A stretch of DNA of 64,000 nucleotides from the NCBI GenBank assembly GCA_036268405.1, contig DATAUF010000154.1, positions 52,963-116,962 on the forward strand, written 5' to 3'. Position 1 is the first letter of the stretch, and each line of letters opens with the position of its first letter. The position numbers were made by a program, and so were the translations under genes. Below are positions 1-8,352 of the stretch, in pieces. The notes beneath the pieces are model-generated. The model saw only the letters and a list, made by a program, of their open reading frames with translations, did not search any database and was not told the origin of the DNA. This DNA is from DASZTV01 sp036268405 (GTDB lineage Bacteria > Actinomycetota > Actinomycetes > JAFAQI01).

Positions 1-519
1 CGTGGTCGCGACCGCACCGAGCCCTGGCAGCAGTCCGGTCATCTCACTCGCCGCGGCAGCCATCGCAGCCGGGGCGTAGGCGCTGAGCAACCACGAGCCG
101 ACGCTCATCGGCGAGGTCGGCTTGAACACGCGCAGCATGTTGAGCGCGCGTGAGGGGCGCCCGAGATCTTTCACCAACGCCGCGAGGGACATCGCCGCGG
201 CACCTGCCGCCGCGACCTTGGCGCCCTTGACAACGCTAGGCCGTCCAGTGCGCTGCGCCACCGCTGCGACCAGCGATGAGCCACCGGCCAGGCCGCCGAG
301 GAAGAAGTAGCCGGCGATCTCGCGGGACTTCCAGGTCGGCGCGTTGAGCACCGGCAACCCGTAGTAGGAGCGGAACTCCTCCACCGGCCGCCGCCTCCGG
401 CCGCGGTGCCGCGCCCGTTCCCGCGCTGCCGACCCCGTCGGACGGCCCGACCCGGGCGGCGCCTCGCGGCCCGGTCGGGTGTCGACCAGACCGTCCTGGG
501 TCACTCGCCCGTGGTTCAT
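1..519 (-). CDS. NrfD/PsrC-type membrane subunit of the formate dehydrogenase (C-terminus beyond window)
   Basis: The first 173 codons are present; the gene runs off the left edge. ATG at 519 overlaps the stop of the iron-sulfur subunit (ATGA). About 45 Arg/Gly-rich cytoplasmic residues are followed by VEEFRSYYGLPVLNAPTWK and a first hydrophobic helix (IAGYFFLGGLAGGSSLVAAV), then the KDLGRPSRALNMLRVFKPTSPMS region typical of NrfD/PsrC quinone-reactive membrane subunits, and a second helix. In the family this subunit anchors a molybdoenzyme and passes electrons between the iron-sulfur subunit and menaquinone. Its place directly after the dehydrogenase subunits supports that role. The family call is from motif recognition only. 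Confidence 0.85.
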   Translation of the reverse strand, partial: MNHGRVTQDGLVDTRPGREAPPGSGRPTGSAARERARHRGRRRRPVEEFRSYYGLPVLNAPTWKSREIAGYFFLGGLAGGSSLVAAVAQRTGRPSVVKGAKVAAAGAAAMSLAALVKDLGRPSRALNMLRVFKPTSPMSVGSWLLSAYAPAAMAAAASEMTGLLPGLGAVATT

Positions 520-1352
520 CGCCGTGCTCCGACGAACGCACCACCGACTGCCGCTACGAGCGCAGCAGCCGCAAGCCCGGCGCAGCGCCACATCTCACCG
601 AGTTGCCGGGTGGTCACGACTGGGTCGGGCGGCAGGCCATAGACCTCGGGCTCGTCGAGGAGCAGGAAGAACGCGCCGGCGCCGCCGACGCCGTCGTCGG
701 GGCTCTCACCGTAGAGGCGCGCGTCGCCGTAGCCCGCCTCGACGAGCTGCTCGAGCTTTCCCTGCGCGCGTTCACGAAGCTCGTCGAGCGGGCCGAACTG
801 GATCGAGTCGGTCGGGCAGGCCTTGGCGCAGGCCGGCTCCTGGCCGACCGCGAGCCGGTCGTAGCAAAGCGTGCACTTGAAGATCCGTCCGTCGTCCTCG
901 CGCTTGTCGAGCACGCCGTATGGGCACGCAGGAACGCAGTAGCCGCAGCCGTTGCAGATGTCGTCCTGGACGACGACGCTGCCGAACTCGGTCCTGAAGA
1001 TCGCGCCGGTCGGGCAGACGTCCAGGCAGGCCGCCTCGGTGCAGTGCTTGCAGACGTCTGACGACATCAGCCACCGGAAGCCCTCGTCGTTGCCCGTCTC
1101 GGGCCGCTCGACGAACGCCACGTGCCGCCAGCTGTCGGCACCCAGGCCCACCGTGTTGTCGAAGGACATACCGGTCAGGTTCAGCCCGTCCTCCGGGACG
1201 TGGTTCCACTCCTTGCAGGCAACCTCGCACGCCTTGCAGCCGATGCAGACGGAGGTGTCCGTGAAGAAGCCCATCCGAGGTGGGTGCTCGAGCCAGCCGG
1301 AGACCGCCGCGGGGTCGTGTGTGGCGCCTTCGACGCCGAGATCGGCGGCCAT
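516..1352 (-). CDS. Formate dehydrogenase iron-sulfur (beta) subunit, four [4Fe-4S] clusters
   Basis: 278 aa electron-transfer subunit of a FdnH/FdoH/DmsB type. Four ferredoxin-like Cys groups are visible: CIGCKACEVAC (Cys36 to Cys46), CKHCTEAACLDVCP, CNGCGYCVPACP and CTLC...CAKACP, enough for four cubane clusters linking the molybdopterin site to the membrane subunit. The C-terminus has one hydrophobic segment (LAAAALVAAVGGAFVG), the usual single anchor helix of this family. ATG at 1352 overlaps the last base of the large-subunit stop (TGATG), and the stop overlaps the NrfD start, so translation is tightly coupled. An alternative start at Met27 (MGFFTDTS) cannot be excluded. Confidence 0.93.
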   Translation of the reverse strand: MAADLGVEGATHDPAAVSGWLEHPPRMGFFTDTSVCIGCKACEVACKEWNHVPEDGLNLTGMSFDNTVGLGADSWRHVAFVERPETGNDEGFRWLMSSDVCKHCTEAACLDVCPTGAIFRTEFGSVVVQDDICNGCGYCVPACPYGVLDKREDDGRIFKCTLCYDRLAVGQEPACAKACPTDSIQFGPLDELRERAQGKLEQLVEAGYGDARLYGESPDDGVGGAGAFFLLLDEPEVYGLPPDPVVTTRQLGEMWRCAGLAAAALVAAVGGAFVGARR

Positions 1353-4300
1353 CAGATCTGGTGCCCGGTCTCGACCGTCACCCCGGCCCGGCGGCGATGC
1401 GCGTCCACCAGCTCCAGCAGTGCAGGACCGCGCGGGCGGCGACCTGGCTGGACGTCGACCAGCAAGGCTTTGTCCTCCTGGATGTGCACGTTGGGATCCA
1501 TCGCCATCGCGACCAGCTCGTTGACCGCATCGCCCTTGGCGTAGCCGTTCGGACCCCAGTGGAACGGCATGCCCACCTGGTGCACGACCTTGCCGTCGAC
1601 AAGTAGCGGGCTCATCCGGTCGGTCACGTGGACCCGCGCCTCGATCGCGTAACGAGCGCTGATCACGGTGACCCAGCCGTTGTGCTCGAGACCGCGCTCC
1701 TGCGCCAGCTCCGGTGAGACCTCGCAGAACAGCTCGGGCTGCAGCTCAGCGAGGTAGGGCTGCCATCGGCTCATGCCGCCGGCGGTGAAGTGCTCGGTCA
1801 GGCGGTACGTCGTGAGGACGTACGGATAGACCTCGGCGCCCGGTTGGCTGCCGGAGGGACTGAACTGGTTGTCACGGTGCTTCGTCAGCTTCCGGCTGGG
1901 ACTCGACTGCTGTCGGTACAACGCGTTGTCGACCGGCGACTCCTGCGGCTCGTAGTGCGTCGGCAGCGGACCGTCCAGGAGTCCCGACGGCACGTACAGC
2001 CAACCCTTTCCGTCTGCTTGCATGATGAACGGGTCGTCGCCTGCCAGGCCGTCAGGACCTTCGGCGTCGTCGTCGGGTTCGTAGTCGGGTGACTTGTCAG
2101 GGACGAAGTCGGGGACGTCGTGCCCGTCCCACTTGCCGGCGTCCTGGTCCCACCACACGAGAGCCTTGCGGTCGCTCCAGGGCTTGCCGTCGGGATCGGC
2201 CGATGCACGGTTGTAGAGGATGCGCCGGTCGGCCGGCCACGCCCATCCCCACTTGCCGCCGAGCCAGTTCTGGTTGCGCCACGGCTCGCGTCGTGCCGCC
2301 TGGTTGACGCCGTCGGCGTACACCCCGCAGTAGATCCAGCAGCCGCAGGCCGTGGACCCGTCTTCCTTCAGCTCGGTGTATGCCGACAACGGCTCGCCCT
2401 CGGCGTCGAAGCCATTGATCTCCGCGAGCACGCAGTCGGCGCTCGGCTCGTCGTGCGAGCCCTCGACCGGGTAGTCCCACGTCAGGTCGAGCAACGGGGT
2501 GTCCATCGGGTCGGTCGAGCCCGCGAGCTTCTCCCGGATTCGCCGACCGAGGTGATACATGAACCACAGCTCGCTGCGCGCATCTCCGTCGGGTTCCTTG
2601 GCGGCGTGGTGCCACTGGAGCAGCCGGTTGGTGTTGGTGAAGGTGCCGTCCTTCTCGGTGTGCGACGCGGCAGGCATGAAGAAGACCTCGGTGCGGATGT
2701 CGCCGGTCACGAGCTCCCCGGTGTCGATCTCCGGGCCGTCCTTCCACCAGGTGGCGGTCTCGATGAGCGAGAAGTCGCGAACCACGAGCCAGTCCAGGTT
2801 GGCCATGCCAAGGCGCTGCATGCGCGTGTTGGCGGAGCCGACCGCGGGGTTTTCGCCCATCACGAAGTAGCCCTTGCAACGCCCCTCGATCTGGTCGACA
2901 ACGGTCTGGTACGTCGAGTGGTCCCCGGTCAACCGCGGCAGGTAGTCGAAGCAGAAGTCGTTGTCGACTGTCGCGTTCGGCCCCCACCAGGCCTTCAGCA
3001 GGCTGACCATGTAGGAGCGCATGTTCGCCCAGAAGCCCTTGTCATGGGCATCGGCCTCGACGAACTCATCGAGGTTGTGGTGCTCCTCGGCATGAGGCAT
3101 CGCCAGATAGCCAGGAAGCAGGTTGAACAGCGTCGGGATGTCACTGGATCCTTGGATGCTGGCGTGTCCCCGTAGCGCCTGGATCCCGCCGCCCGGCCGT
3201 CCGATGTTGCCGAGGAGGAGCTGGAGGACACAGGCCGCGCGGATGTATTGCGCGCCGACCGTGTGCTGGGTCCAGCCAACTGCGTATGCGAACGAGGTCG
3301 TGCGGTCGCGACCGGAGTTGTCGGTGATCAGCCGACAGGCTTCGAGAAAGACGTCCTGCGGCGTGCCGCACACCCGCTCCACCATCTCCGGGGTGTAGCG
3401 CGAGTAGTGCCTGCGCAGGATCTGAAAGACGCAACGTGGGTGTTGTAGCGTCTCGTCGCGCTCAGGATCCGTCGAGGAGATCGCGGCGCCGCCGGACCCG
3501 TGTGACTCAGCTCGACCAGCGCTGCGCACGGCGTCGCTCGAGCGCTCGTTGACCCGGCCCGACCCGTCGGCGTCATCTGCGGACTCCGCATCGTCGTCCG
3601 ACCCATCCGCATGCTGGACGGTGCCCGCCGCCCGGCTACCGGACGGGGCGTTCATTCCGCCGGCTTCGTACTGCCAGGTCTGGAAGTCGTACTTGCGCTC
3701 GTCGACGTTGTAGCCCGAGAACATGCCGGCGAGGTCCTCGGTGTCGACGAAGTCTTCCTCGATGATCGTCGCGGCGTTCGTGTAGCGGACGACATAGTCG
3801 TGGAACCACTTGTCGTGCTCGATCGCGAAGTTGATCACGCCGCCGAGGAATGCGATATCGGTGCCCGCGCGGATCGGGACGAACAGGTCGGCGAGGGCGC
3901 TGGTCCGGCTGTAGTGCGGATCGACATGGATCAGCTTCGCGCCGCGGGCCCTCGCCTCCATCACCCACTGGAAGCCGACCGGATGCGCCTCGGCGAAGTT
4001 GGAGCCCTCTACGACGATGCAGTCGGAGTTCTGCAGATCCTGCATGCAGGTAGTTGCGCCCCCACGCCCGAACGACGTGCCCAGCCCCGCGACCGTCGAC
4101 GAGTGGCAGACCCTGGCCTGGTTCTCGATCTGCACGATGCCGAGCGCGGTCCACAGCTTCTTGATGAGGTAGTTCTCCTCGTTGTCCAGCGTCGCGCCAC
4201 CAAGGTGCGCAATGCCCATCGTGCGACGCGTCCGCTCACCTTCGTGCTCCCACTCGAAGGTCTCCCGTCGGGTCGCGATCACCCGGTCCGCGATCATGTC

Positions 4301-4660
4301 CATCGCGGTGTCGAGGTCGAGCGACTCCCACTCGGAGGAGTAAGGCGGCCGGTACAGAACGCCATGGAGCCGAGCCTCGCCGGTCGTGAGCTGAAGCGTT
4401 GCCGAGCCCTTTGGACAGAGGCGACCACGGCTCACCGCCGAATCGGGATCGCCCTCGATCTGGACGACCTCGCCGTCCTTGACGTAGACGCTCTGACCGC
4501 AGCCGACACCGCAGTAGGGGCAGACGGACTTGACGACCTTGTCGGCCGTTGCGGTGCGTGCCAGCAGTGACTGCGACCGCTTCGACGCAGCAGCTACGCC
4601 CCGGCCTGTCTTGTCCGGGCCGAAGAGTTGGCGCAGCACCGGCCAGGCGAGATCGGTCAC
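1352..4660 (-). CDS. Formate dehydrogenase large (molybdopterin) subunit, Cys-type
   Basis: 1102 aa molybdopterin oxidoreductase resembling FdnG/FdhA, oxidising formate to CO2. The N-terminal [4Fe-4S] site is CPYCGVGC plus CPKG (Cys47, 50, 54, 82). The metal ligand lies in QARVCHSSTV: Cys185 sits where E. coli FdnG has selenocysteine, followed by the catalytic His186, then GLGTSFGRGG. Residues about 333-400 are a Gly/Ser/Asp-rich low-complexity insert before RDETLQHPRCVFQ. The C-terminal half carries the molydopterin-dinucleotide-binding fold (YVLTTYRLTEHF, MPFHWGPNGYAKGDAVNEL). No twin-arginine signal is visible at the N-terminus, so the protein is probably cytoplasmic-facing unless another subunit carries it. 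GTG start overlaps the upstream stop (GTGA). Confidence 0.92.
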   Translation of the reverse strand: MTDLAWPVLRQLFGPDKTGRGVAAASKRSQSLLARTATADKVVKSVCPYCGVGCGQSVYVKDGEVVQIEGDPDSAVSRGRLCPKGSATLQLTTGEARLHGVLYRPPYSSEWESLDLDTAMDMIADRVIATRRETFEWEHEGERTRRTMGIAHLGGATLDNEENYLIKKLWTALGIVQIENQARVCHSSTVAGLGTSFGRGGATTCMQDLQNSDCIVVEGSNFAEAHPVGFQWVMEARARGAKLIHVDPHYSRTSALADLFVPIRAGTDIAFLGGVINFAIEHDKWFHDYVVRYTNAATIIEEDFVDTEDLAGMFSGYNVDERKYDFQTWQYEAGGMNAPSGSRAAGTVQHADGSDDDAESADDADGSGRVNERSSDAVRSAGRAESHGSGGAAISSTDPERDETLQHPRCVFQILRRHYSRYTPEMVERVCGTPQDVFLEACRLITDNSGRDRTTSFAYAVGWTQHTVGAQYIRAACVLQLLLGNIGRPGGGIQALRGHASIQGSSDIPTLFNLLPGYLAMPHAEEHHNLDEFVEADAHDKGFWANMRSYMVSLLKAWWGPNATVDNDFCFDYLPRLTGDHSTYQTVVDQIEGRCKGYFVMGENPAVGSANTRMQRLGMANLDWLVVRDFSLIETATWWKDGPEIDTGELVTGDIRTEVFFMPAASHTEKDGTFTNTNRLLQWHHAAKEPDGDARSELWFMYHLGRRIREKLAGSTDPMDTPLLDLTWDYPVEGSHDEPSADCVLAEINGFDAEGEPLSAYTELKEDGSTACGCWIYCGVYADGVNQAARREPWRNQNWLGGKWGWAWPADRRILYNRASADPDGKPWSDRKALVWWDQDAGKWDGHDVPDFVPDKSPDYEPDDDAEGPDGLAGDDPFIMQADGKGWLYVPSGLLDGPLPTHYEPQESPVDNALYRQQSSPSRKLTKHRDNQFSPSGSQPGAEVYPYVLTTYRLTEHFTAGGMSRWQPYLAELQPELFCEVSPELAQERGLEHNGWVTVISARYAIEARVHVTDRMSPLLVDGKVVHQVGMPFHWGPNGYAKGDAVNELVAMAMDPNVHIQEDKALLVDVQPGRRPRGPALLELVDAHRRRAGVTVETGHQI

Positions 4661-4965
4661 GGTTTCGCCGCCGCTTGCATCTGCGGATCCCGCTTGGCAC
4701 GCGCCGAGAGAAATGCTCGAACATGCGAGGAGCGATCCGGCTGCTCGGTGCGCGGGTCGGAAAGGTGAGCCGCCCCGGACAGCAGGCCGGGACGCTGAAG
4801 ATCCTCCGGGGACAACCCATCCGAACTGTCGGTCGGCACGCCTGTCGCAACGAGGTAGGCCAGCCCCGGCCGGATGCCGAGCCGGGTCGCCGCTTCGTCG
4901 TAGGTGTGGTTCTCAGTGATGAGCCCGAGCACCGCCCGCTGCTCGATCGTTCGACGTTCGACCAT
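4657..4965 (-). CDS. Small conserved protein preceding the formate dehydrogenase, HTH-like N-terminus
   Basis: 102 aa, no family I can name with certainty. Residues 8-45 (EQRAVLGLITENHTYDEAATRLGI...) look like a sigma-region-4-type helix-turn-helix; the second half is polar and basic and likely unstructured. It overlaps the formate dehydrogenase start by 4 bp and begins about 50 bp inside the 3' end of the CtaG-like gene. Its constant coupling to the dehydrogenase suggests a maturation or regulatory partner. That role is inference; no catalytic motif is seen. Confidence 0.6.
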   Translation of the reverse strand: MVERRTIEQRAVLGLITENHTYDEAATRLGIRPGLAYLVATGVPTDSSDGLSPEDLQRPGLLSGAAHLSDPRTEQPDRSSHVRAFLSARAKRDPQMQAAAKP

Positions 4966-5515
4966 GCGCCGCGACCGCCTTTCCTGACACGCGCGTACCC
5001 ACAGCAGACGGCGGGAAACGGACTGCGCGCAGATCGGCGGCGTCTGCCATTGCCGACTCCTCGAGCATCCACTGCCAGGTGAGCAGCAGGGCCGTCACGC
5101 CTACCGGGAGCATCGCGACGATCATGGCCAGCCCTCCCGCCGAATCACCGTGGAGCACCACGAAGACGCCAGCCAGGTCCATGGTCGGCATGGCGAGGAA
5201 GAGGTAGATGCCTCGTCCGGCGAAGCTCAATGCTCGATGCCTGCCGAGCACCGGCAACCAGAAGATCAACGAAACCGTGATCAGTGCGACCTGGAACCCG
5301 AGGTCGGCCGGCAGCATCGGCATGCTCAGGGTCATCCAGATGGTGAGTGCGGCGTGTCCGACCAGGAACACCGGCAGCGCGATCGCGGCCGGCCATGCCA
5401 GCAGCCGCCACAGACCCCACGAACGGGACAGCAGGATGATCGCGGGCGCGATCACTGAGGTGTCGAGCCCCATCACGGCCATCTCGACAGTGTCGGAAGG
5501 ACCGCCGGACATCAT
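4913..5515 (-). CDS. CtaG (caa3_CtaG)-like cytochrome oxidase assembly membrane protein
   Basis: About 200 aa with five or so hydrophobic segments. The stretches LIFWLPVLGRHRALSFAGRG, IYLFLAMPTMDLAGVFVVL and GGLAMIVAMLPVGVTALLLT followed by WMLEE match the C-terminal half of the caa3_CtaG copper-delivery/assembly family, and VGHAALTIWMTLSMPMLP holds a His as in that family. It is shorter than usual CtaG proteins, so some N-terminal helices are missing or it is a reduced member. ATG at 5515 overlaps the preceding stop (ATGA). Its position behind ctaC and ctaD supports a role in maturing this oxidase. Its basic C-terminal tail overlaps the next gene. Confidence 0.68.
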   Translation of the reverse strand: MMSGGPSDTVEMAVMGLDTSVIAPAIILLSRSWGLWRLLAWPAAIALPVFLVGHAALTIWMTLSMPMLPADLGFQVALITVSLIFWLPVLGRHRALSFAGRGIYLFLAMPTMDLAGVFVVLHGDSAGGLAMIVAMLPVGVTALLLTWQWMLEESAMADAADLRAVRFPPSAVGTRVSGKAVAAHGRTSNDRAAGGARAHH

Positions 5516-5877
5516 GCGACACGCCACAGACGCCGCAGCGGTCCGTCGCGGTCAGCCAGCAACGCAGCAAGCGGGTACAGCGCGGGCAACGCCATCCACC
5601 TGTCCCAGACCAACCCGACACCGATCAGCGCGACGACCGCCGCAGCCAGCGCGGAGGCGCGGGTCCGAGTCGGTGCAGGAGAGCGCGCGGCCCACGCCGG
5701 ATGGCGACGCATCACCCACCAGGTGACAAGTGCGATCACCTCGATCAAGGTCGCGGACGACGCGTACAGCGCGACGGCAAACACGTTCTCGCCGTAACCG
5801 ATCAGAATGGCCAGGAGCGCGCCGTTGGCGATGCCCCAGGCCGCCACGACGTCCGGTCCGCTGATCCGCTCCATCAC
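5512..5877 (-). CDS. Small three-helix membrane protein of the oxidase operon
   Basis: 121 aa. Hydrophobic segments lie near residues 9-30 (VVAAWGIANGALLAILIGYG), 33-55 and 74-105, giving about three membrane helices, with a short Arg-rich loop between the second and third. It overlaps ctaD (GTGA or TGATG, starts at 5877 or 5874) and the CtaG-like gene (ATGA). No CXXCH, copper or quinone motif is present. Place and size are those of a small accessory oxidase subunit (like subunit IV/CtaF), but I see no diagnostic residues, so the role is inferred from context only. Confidence 0.6.
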   Translation of the reverse strand: MMERISGPDVVAAWGIANGALLAILIGYGENVFAVALYASSATLIEVIALVTWWVMRRHPAWAARSPAPTRTRASALAAAVVALIGVGLVWDRWMALPALYPLAALLADRDGPLRRLWRVA

Positions 5878-7532
5878 GGGACCGCCTGGATCTTGGCTTG
5901 CTCGGCCCGCGCTGCGCGCAACCGTCGGTCAAGCAGCGGGGTGAAGCTGGTGACCCGCACGAACGGCCATTCGGGCGTGAAGTTGAGCGGCGGCGGTGGC
6001 GATGAGGTCGCCCACTCCAGCGTGTGACCTGACCACGGGTCCGGACCGCTCGGGCGACGAAAGGCGAGGGAGACGTAGACGTTGAACGCAAAGGCGATCA
6101 TCGACATGCCGAGGATCGCGGCGCCGATGCTGGAGATCAGGTTCAACGTGCCGAGCCCAGGGACCCCGTAGTACGTGGCCACCCGTCGAGGCATCCCGAG
6201 GATCCCGCTGGCGAACATCGGCCCGAACGTCACGTTGGTGCCGACGACCAGCAGCCAGAAGTGGAGCTTGCCGAGCCCTTCACGCAACATCGCGCCGGTG
6301 ACCTTCGGGAACCAGAAGTAGAACCCGGCGAAGAAGCCGAAGAGGCTGCCGCCGATCAGGGTGTAGTGGAAGTGCGCGACGACGAAGTAGCTGTCCTGGA
6401 AGTGGTAGTCCAGCGCCGGCGTGCTGACCATGATTCCGGTCAGCCCGCCGATCAAGAACTGCGGAATGAAGGCCAGCGCGAACAGCATCGGGACCGGAAA
6501 GCGCAATCGCGCGCCGATCAGCGTCGCGAGCATCCCGAAGTACTCGATCCCTGCGGGCACGGTGAGCAGGGTCGACGTGAGCTGGTAGTAGCCGTCGGAG
6601 GCCTGCCCGGTGGTGAACATGTGGTGGCCCCAGACGCTCATCGACAGAGCCGCGAACGCGAGCAACGACAGGACCGTGGGCTTGTAGCCGGCGAACGGAC
6701 GGCCTGCGAAGGTCGACAGCACCTCCGCCACCGCGCCTACGAACGGGAAGAACATGACGTACACGACGGGGTGGCCGTAGAACCAGAACAGGTGCTGGTA
6801 GCCGACGTTCCAGACGTTCTGCGTGAAGACCGATGGGTCCATGCGTCCGATCGAGAGGAGAGTCAGCGCCGCGAGCAGCGAGGGAAAGGCACCCAGCACC
6901 ATGAGAACCGTGGCGATCATCGACCAGGTGAAGATCGGCAGTCGCAGCATGGTCATGGTGGGTCCGCGCTTGAAGATCGCGGTCCAAAGGATCGTGGCTG
7001 CCATGCAGATCATCCCGGTCGCCGCGCAGAAGGTGCCGAAGATCCAAAGAGCCTCGCCGTGTCCTGGCGAGTAGACGCTGTCCGACAGCGGCACATAGGC
7101 GGTCCAGCCGGAGCTGGCCGCGCCTCCGAGCACCGCGAACCCGGTGAGGATCGCGACCGCGCCGAGCAGGTACAGCCAGAAACCCAGCATTGCGATCCGT
7201 GGTGCCGCAATGGCCGGCGCGCCGATCTGGAGTGGGACGAGATACATCCCGAAGGCCATCGCGAACGGAGTCAGGACGAGATAGATCATGCCCGAGCCGT
7301 GGATCGTGAACAGCTGGTTATAGACGCTCGCCGAGACGATATGCAGATCGGGCTGGGCGAGCTGTGCGCGCATCACCAGCGCGAGGGCGCCCATGCCGAA
7401 GAACAGCACCAGCGCGGTGACCATGGTCATGATGGCGATCCGCTTGTGGTCACTCGTCGTGAGCCAGCCGCCGGTCCGCAGCGCGCTGTCCGGGCAGACC
7501 CACCTCTCGCGTCCGGCTGCCTCCGTTGTCAT
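5874..7532 (-). CDS. ctaD: Cytochrome c oxidase subunit I, divergent: metal ligands kept, canonical proton-channel residues replaced
   Basis: 552 aa heme-copper oxidase subunit I with 12 helices. Ligands to low-spin heme, heme a3 and CuB are all present: His78 (TIHGSGMIY), His254 (YGHPVVY), His303-His304 (WGHHMFT), His387 and His389 (VVAHFHYTLIGG); Tyr258 for the His-Tyr crosslink is kept. Unusually, the D-channel Asp of GAPDMAFPR is Ala107 (GAPAIAAPR), the Asn pair after it is gone, the Glu of GHPEVY is Val256, and the K-channel Lys of PTGIK is Glu330 (PAGIE). It overlaps ctaC by 4 bp. O2 reduction is likely; proton pumping is doubtful. No subunit III gene is nearby. Confidence 0.93.
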   Translation of the reverse strand: MTTEAAGRERWVCPDSALRTGGWLTTSDHKRIAIMTMVTALVLFFGMGALALVMRAQLAQPDLHIVSASVYNQLFTIHGSGMIYLVLTPFAMAFGMYLVPLQIGAPAIAAPRIAMLGFWLYLLGAVAILTGFAVLGGAASSGWTAYVPLSDSVYSPGHGEALWIFGTFCAATGMICMAATILWTAIFKRGPTMTMLRLPIFTWSMIATVLMVLGAFPSLLAALTLLSIGRMDPSVFTQNVWNVGYQHLFWFYGHPVVYVMFFPFVGAVAEVLSTFAGRPFAGYKPTVLSLLAFAALSMSVWGHHMFTTGQASDGYYQLTSTLLTVPAGIEYFGMLATLIGARLRFPVPMLFALAFIPQFLIGGLTGIMVSTPALDYHFQDSYFVVAHFHYTLIGGSLFGFFAGFYFWFPKVTGAMLREGLGKLHFWLLVVGTNVTFGPMFASGILGMPRRVATYYGVPGLGTLNLISSIGAAILGMSMIAFAFNVYVSLAFRRPSGPDPWSGHTLEWATSSPPPPLNFTPEWPFVRVTSFTPLLDRRLRAARAEQAKIQAVP

Positions 7533-8218
7533 CCGGAGGCCCCAAACGCACCGGCCTCTCGTGCAGTGAGCCAGCTTCGGAATGCCGCAGCCGGCACCGC
7601 TTTGAAGTGGAAGGCCATGAAGGCGTGGTCCTCACCGCAGAACTCGGCGCAGTGCCCCAGCCAAACGCCGGGGTGCGGCGCGGTGATCACGAAGGAGCTC
7701 ACGTGTCTGGGGAAGGCGTCCATCTTGAACCGGAACGCCGGTATCCAGAAGGAGTGGATGACGTCCTGCGAGGTCGTCTCGATTCGCACCGGTTCCGAGG
7801 ACGGCACGACGAGCGTCGGGTAGTGCCCGGTGAGGCAGCTAGCCGTCACGGTGACCGGTGTCCCGCTGTAGTCGAAGCGCCAGCACCATTGGTAGCCGGT
7901 TACCCGCACCGTCACGCCGATGTTCGAGGGCACGCGGTTGTCCGCCGCCATCGCACCGCGTGTGGCGAACACGATCCCGAGCGCGATCACCAGCAACGCC
8001 GCGGCGAAGCCGGCTTCGAGCCGGGGATGCTCCGTCTCCTGCGACGCGGACGCACGGCCTGCCGCGCGGTATCTCAACAGAGCGAAGGCGAGCAAGCCGC
8101 CGACCGTCACAAACACGGCTCCCGCGAGCACGGACTCGAAGAGCAGTGTGTGATCGAACTCGGTCCGGAACGGCACGGCGCAGTTGCTCCCGTCACGGCA
8201 TCCCGGCACCGCCTTCAC
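7529..8218 (-). CDS. ctaC: Cytochrome c oxidase subunit II with intact CuA site
   Basis: 229 aa. Two N-terminal membrane helices (residues about 28-49 and 70-86) precede a cupredoxin domain. The CuA ligands are complete: His155 (DVIHSFWIPAF) and CAEFCGEDHAFM giving Cys190, Glu192, Cys194, His198 and Met201. The conserved aromatic electron-entry patch appears as GYQWCWRFDY. No CXXCH heme-c motif is present, so it is not a caa3 fusion. GTG at 8218 is the farthest start and lies in the loop of a perfect hairpin (8199-8231), which leaves no accessible Shine-Dalgarno; a start further downstream is not obvious. It heads the oxidase-formate dehydrogenase operon, divergent from qcrA. Confidence 0.93.
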   Translation of the reverse strand: MKAVPGCRDGSNCAVPFRTEFDHTLLFESVLAGAVFVTVGGLLAFALLRYRAAGRASASQETEHPRLEAGFAAALLVIALGIVFATRGAMAADNRVPSNIGVTVRVTGYQWCWRFDYSGTPVTVTASCLTGHYPTLVVPSSEPVRIETTSQDVIHSFWIPAFRFKMDAFPRHVSSFVITAPHPGVWLGHCAEFCGEDHAFMAFHFKAVPAAAFRSWLTAREAGAFGASG

Positions 8219-8231
8219 CGGTGCCGGGATG
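8199..8231. repeat. Perfect 13-bp inverted repeat enclosing the ctaC start codon
   Basis: CATCCCGGCACCG (8199-8211) and its exact reverse complement (8219-8231) are separated by 7 nt. On the minus-strand transcript the GTG start of ctaC (8218-8216) falls in the loop, with the stem formed by leader and first codons. It could be a translation-gating hairpin, a protein operator between divergent ctaC and qcrA promoters, or both. Confidence 0.7.
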
Positions 8232-8352
8232 GGTGCCCCGCCGGGCCGCTACTAAACGATCGTGCGGTTCCGTCGGTTTGGCGCGGTCGACGGCAGGTAT
8301 GAGTCCGTGCGCCGAGTCCGATCGGGCCGCGGCGTGCTTCCTGAGGTGCGAA

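Noticed and set aside
6261..7823. Long + strand open frame opposite ctaD and ctaC
   Set aside because: Low-complexity Glu/Arg/His translation typical of antisense frames in high-GC coding DNA; the minus strand carries the heme-copper oxidase.
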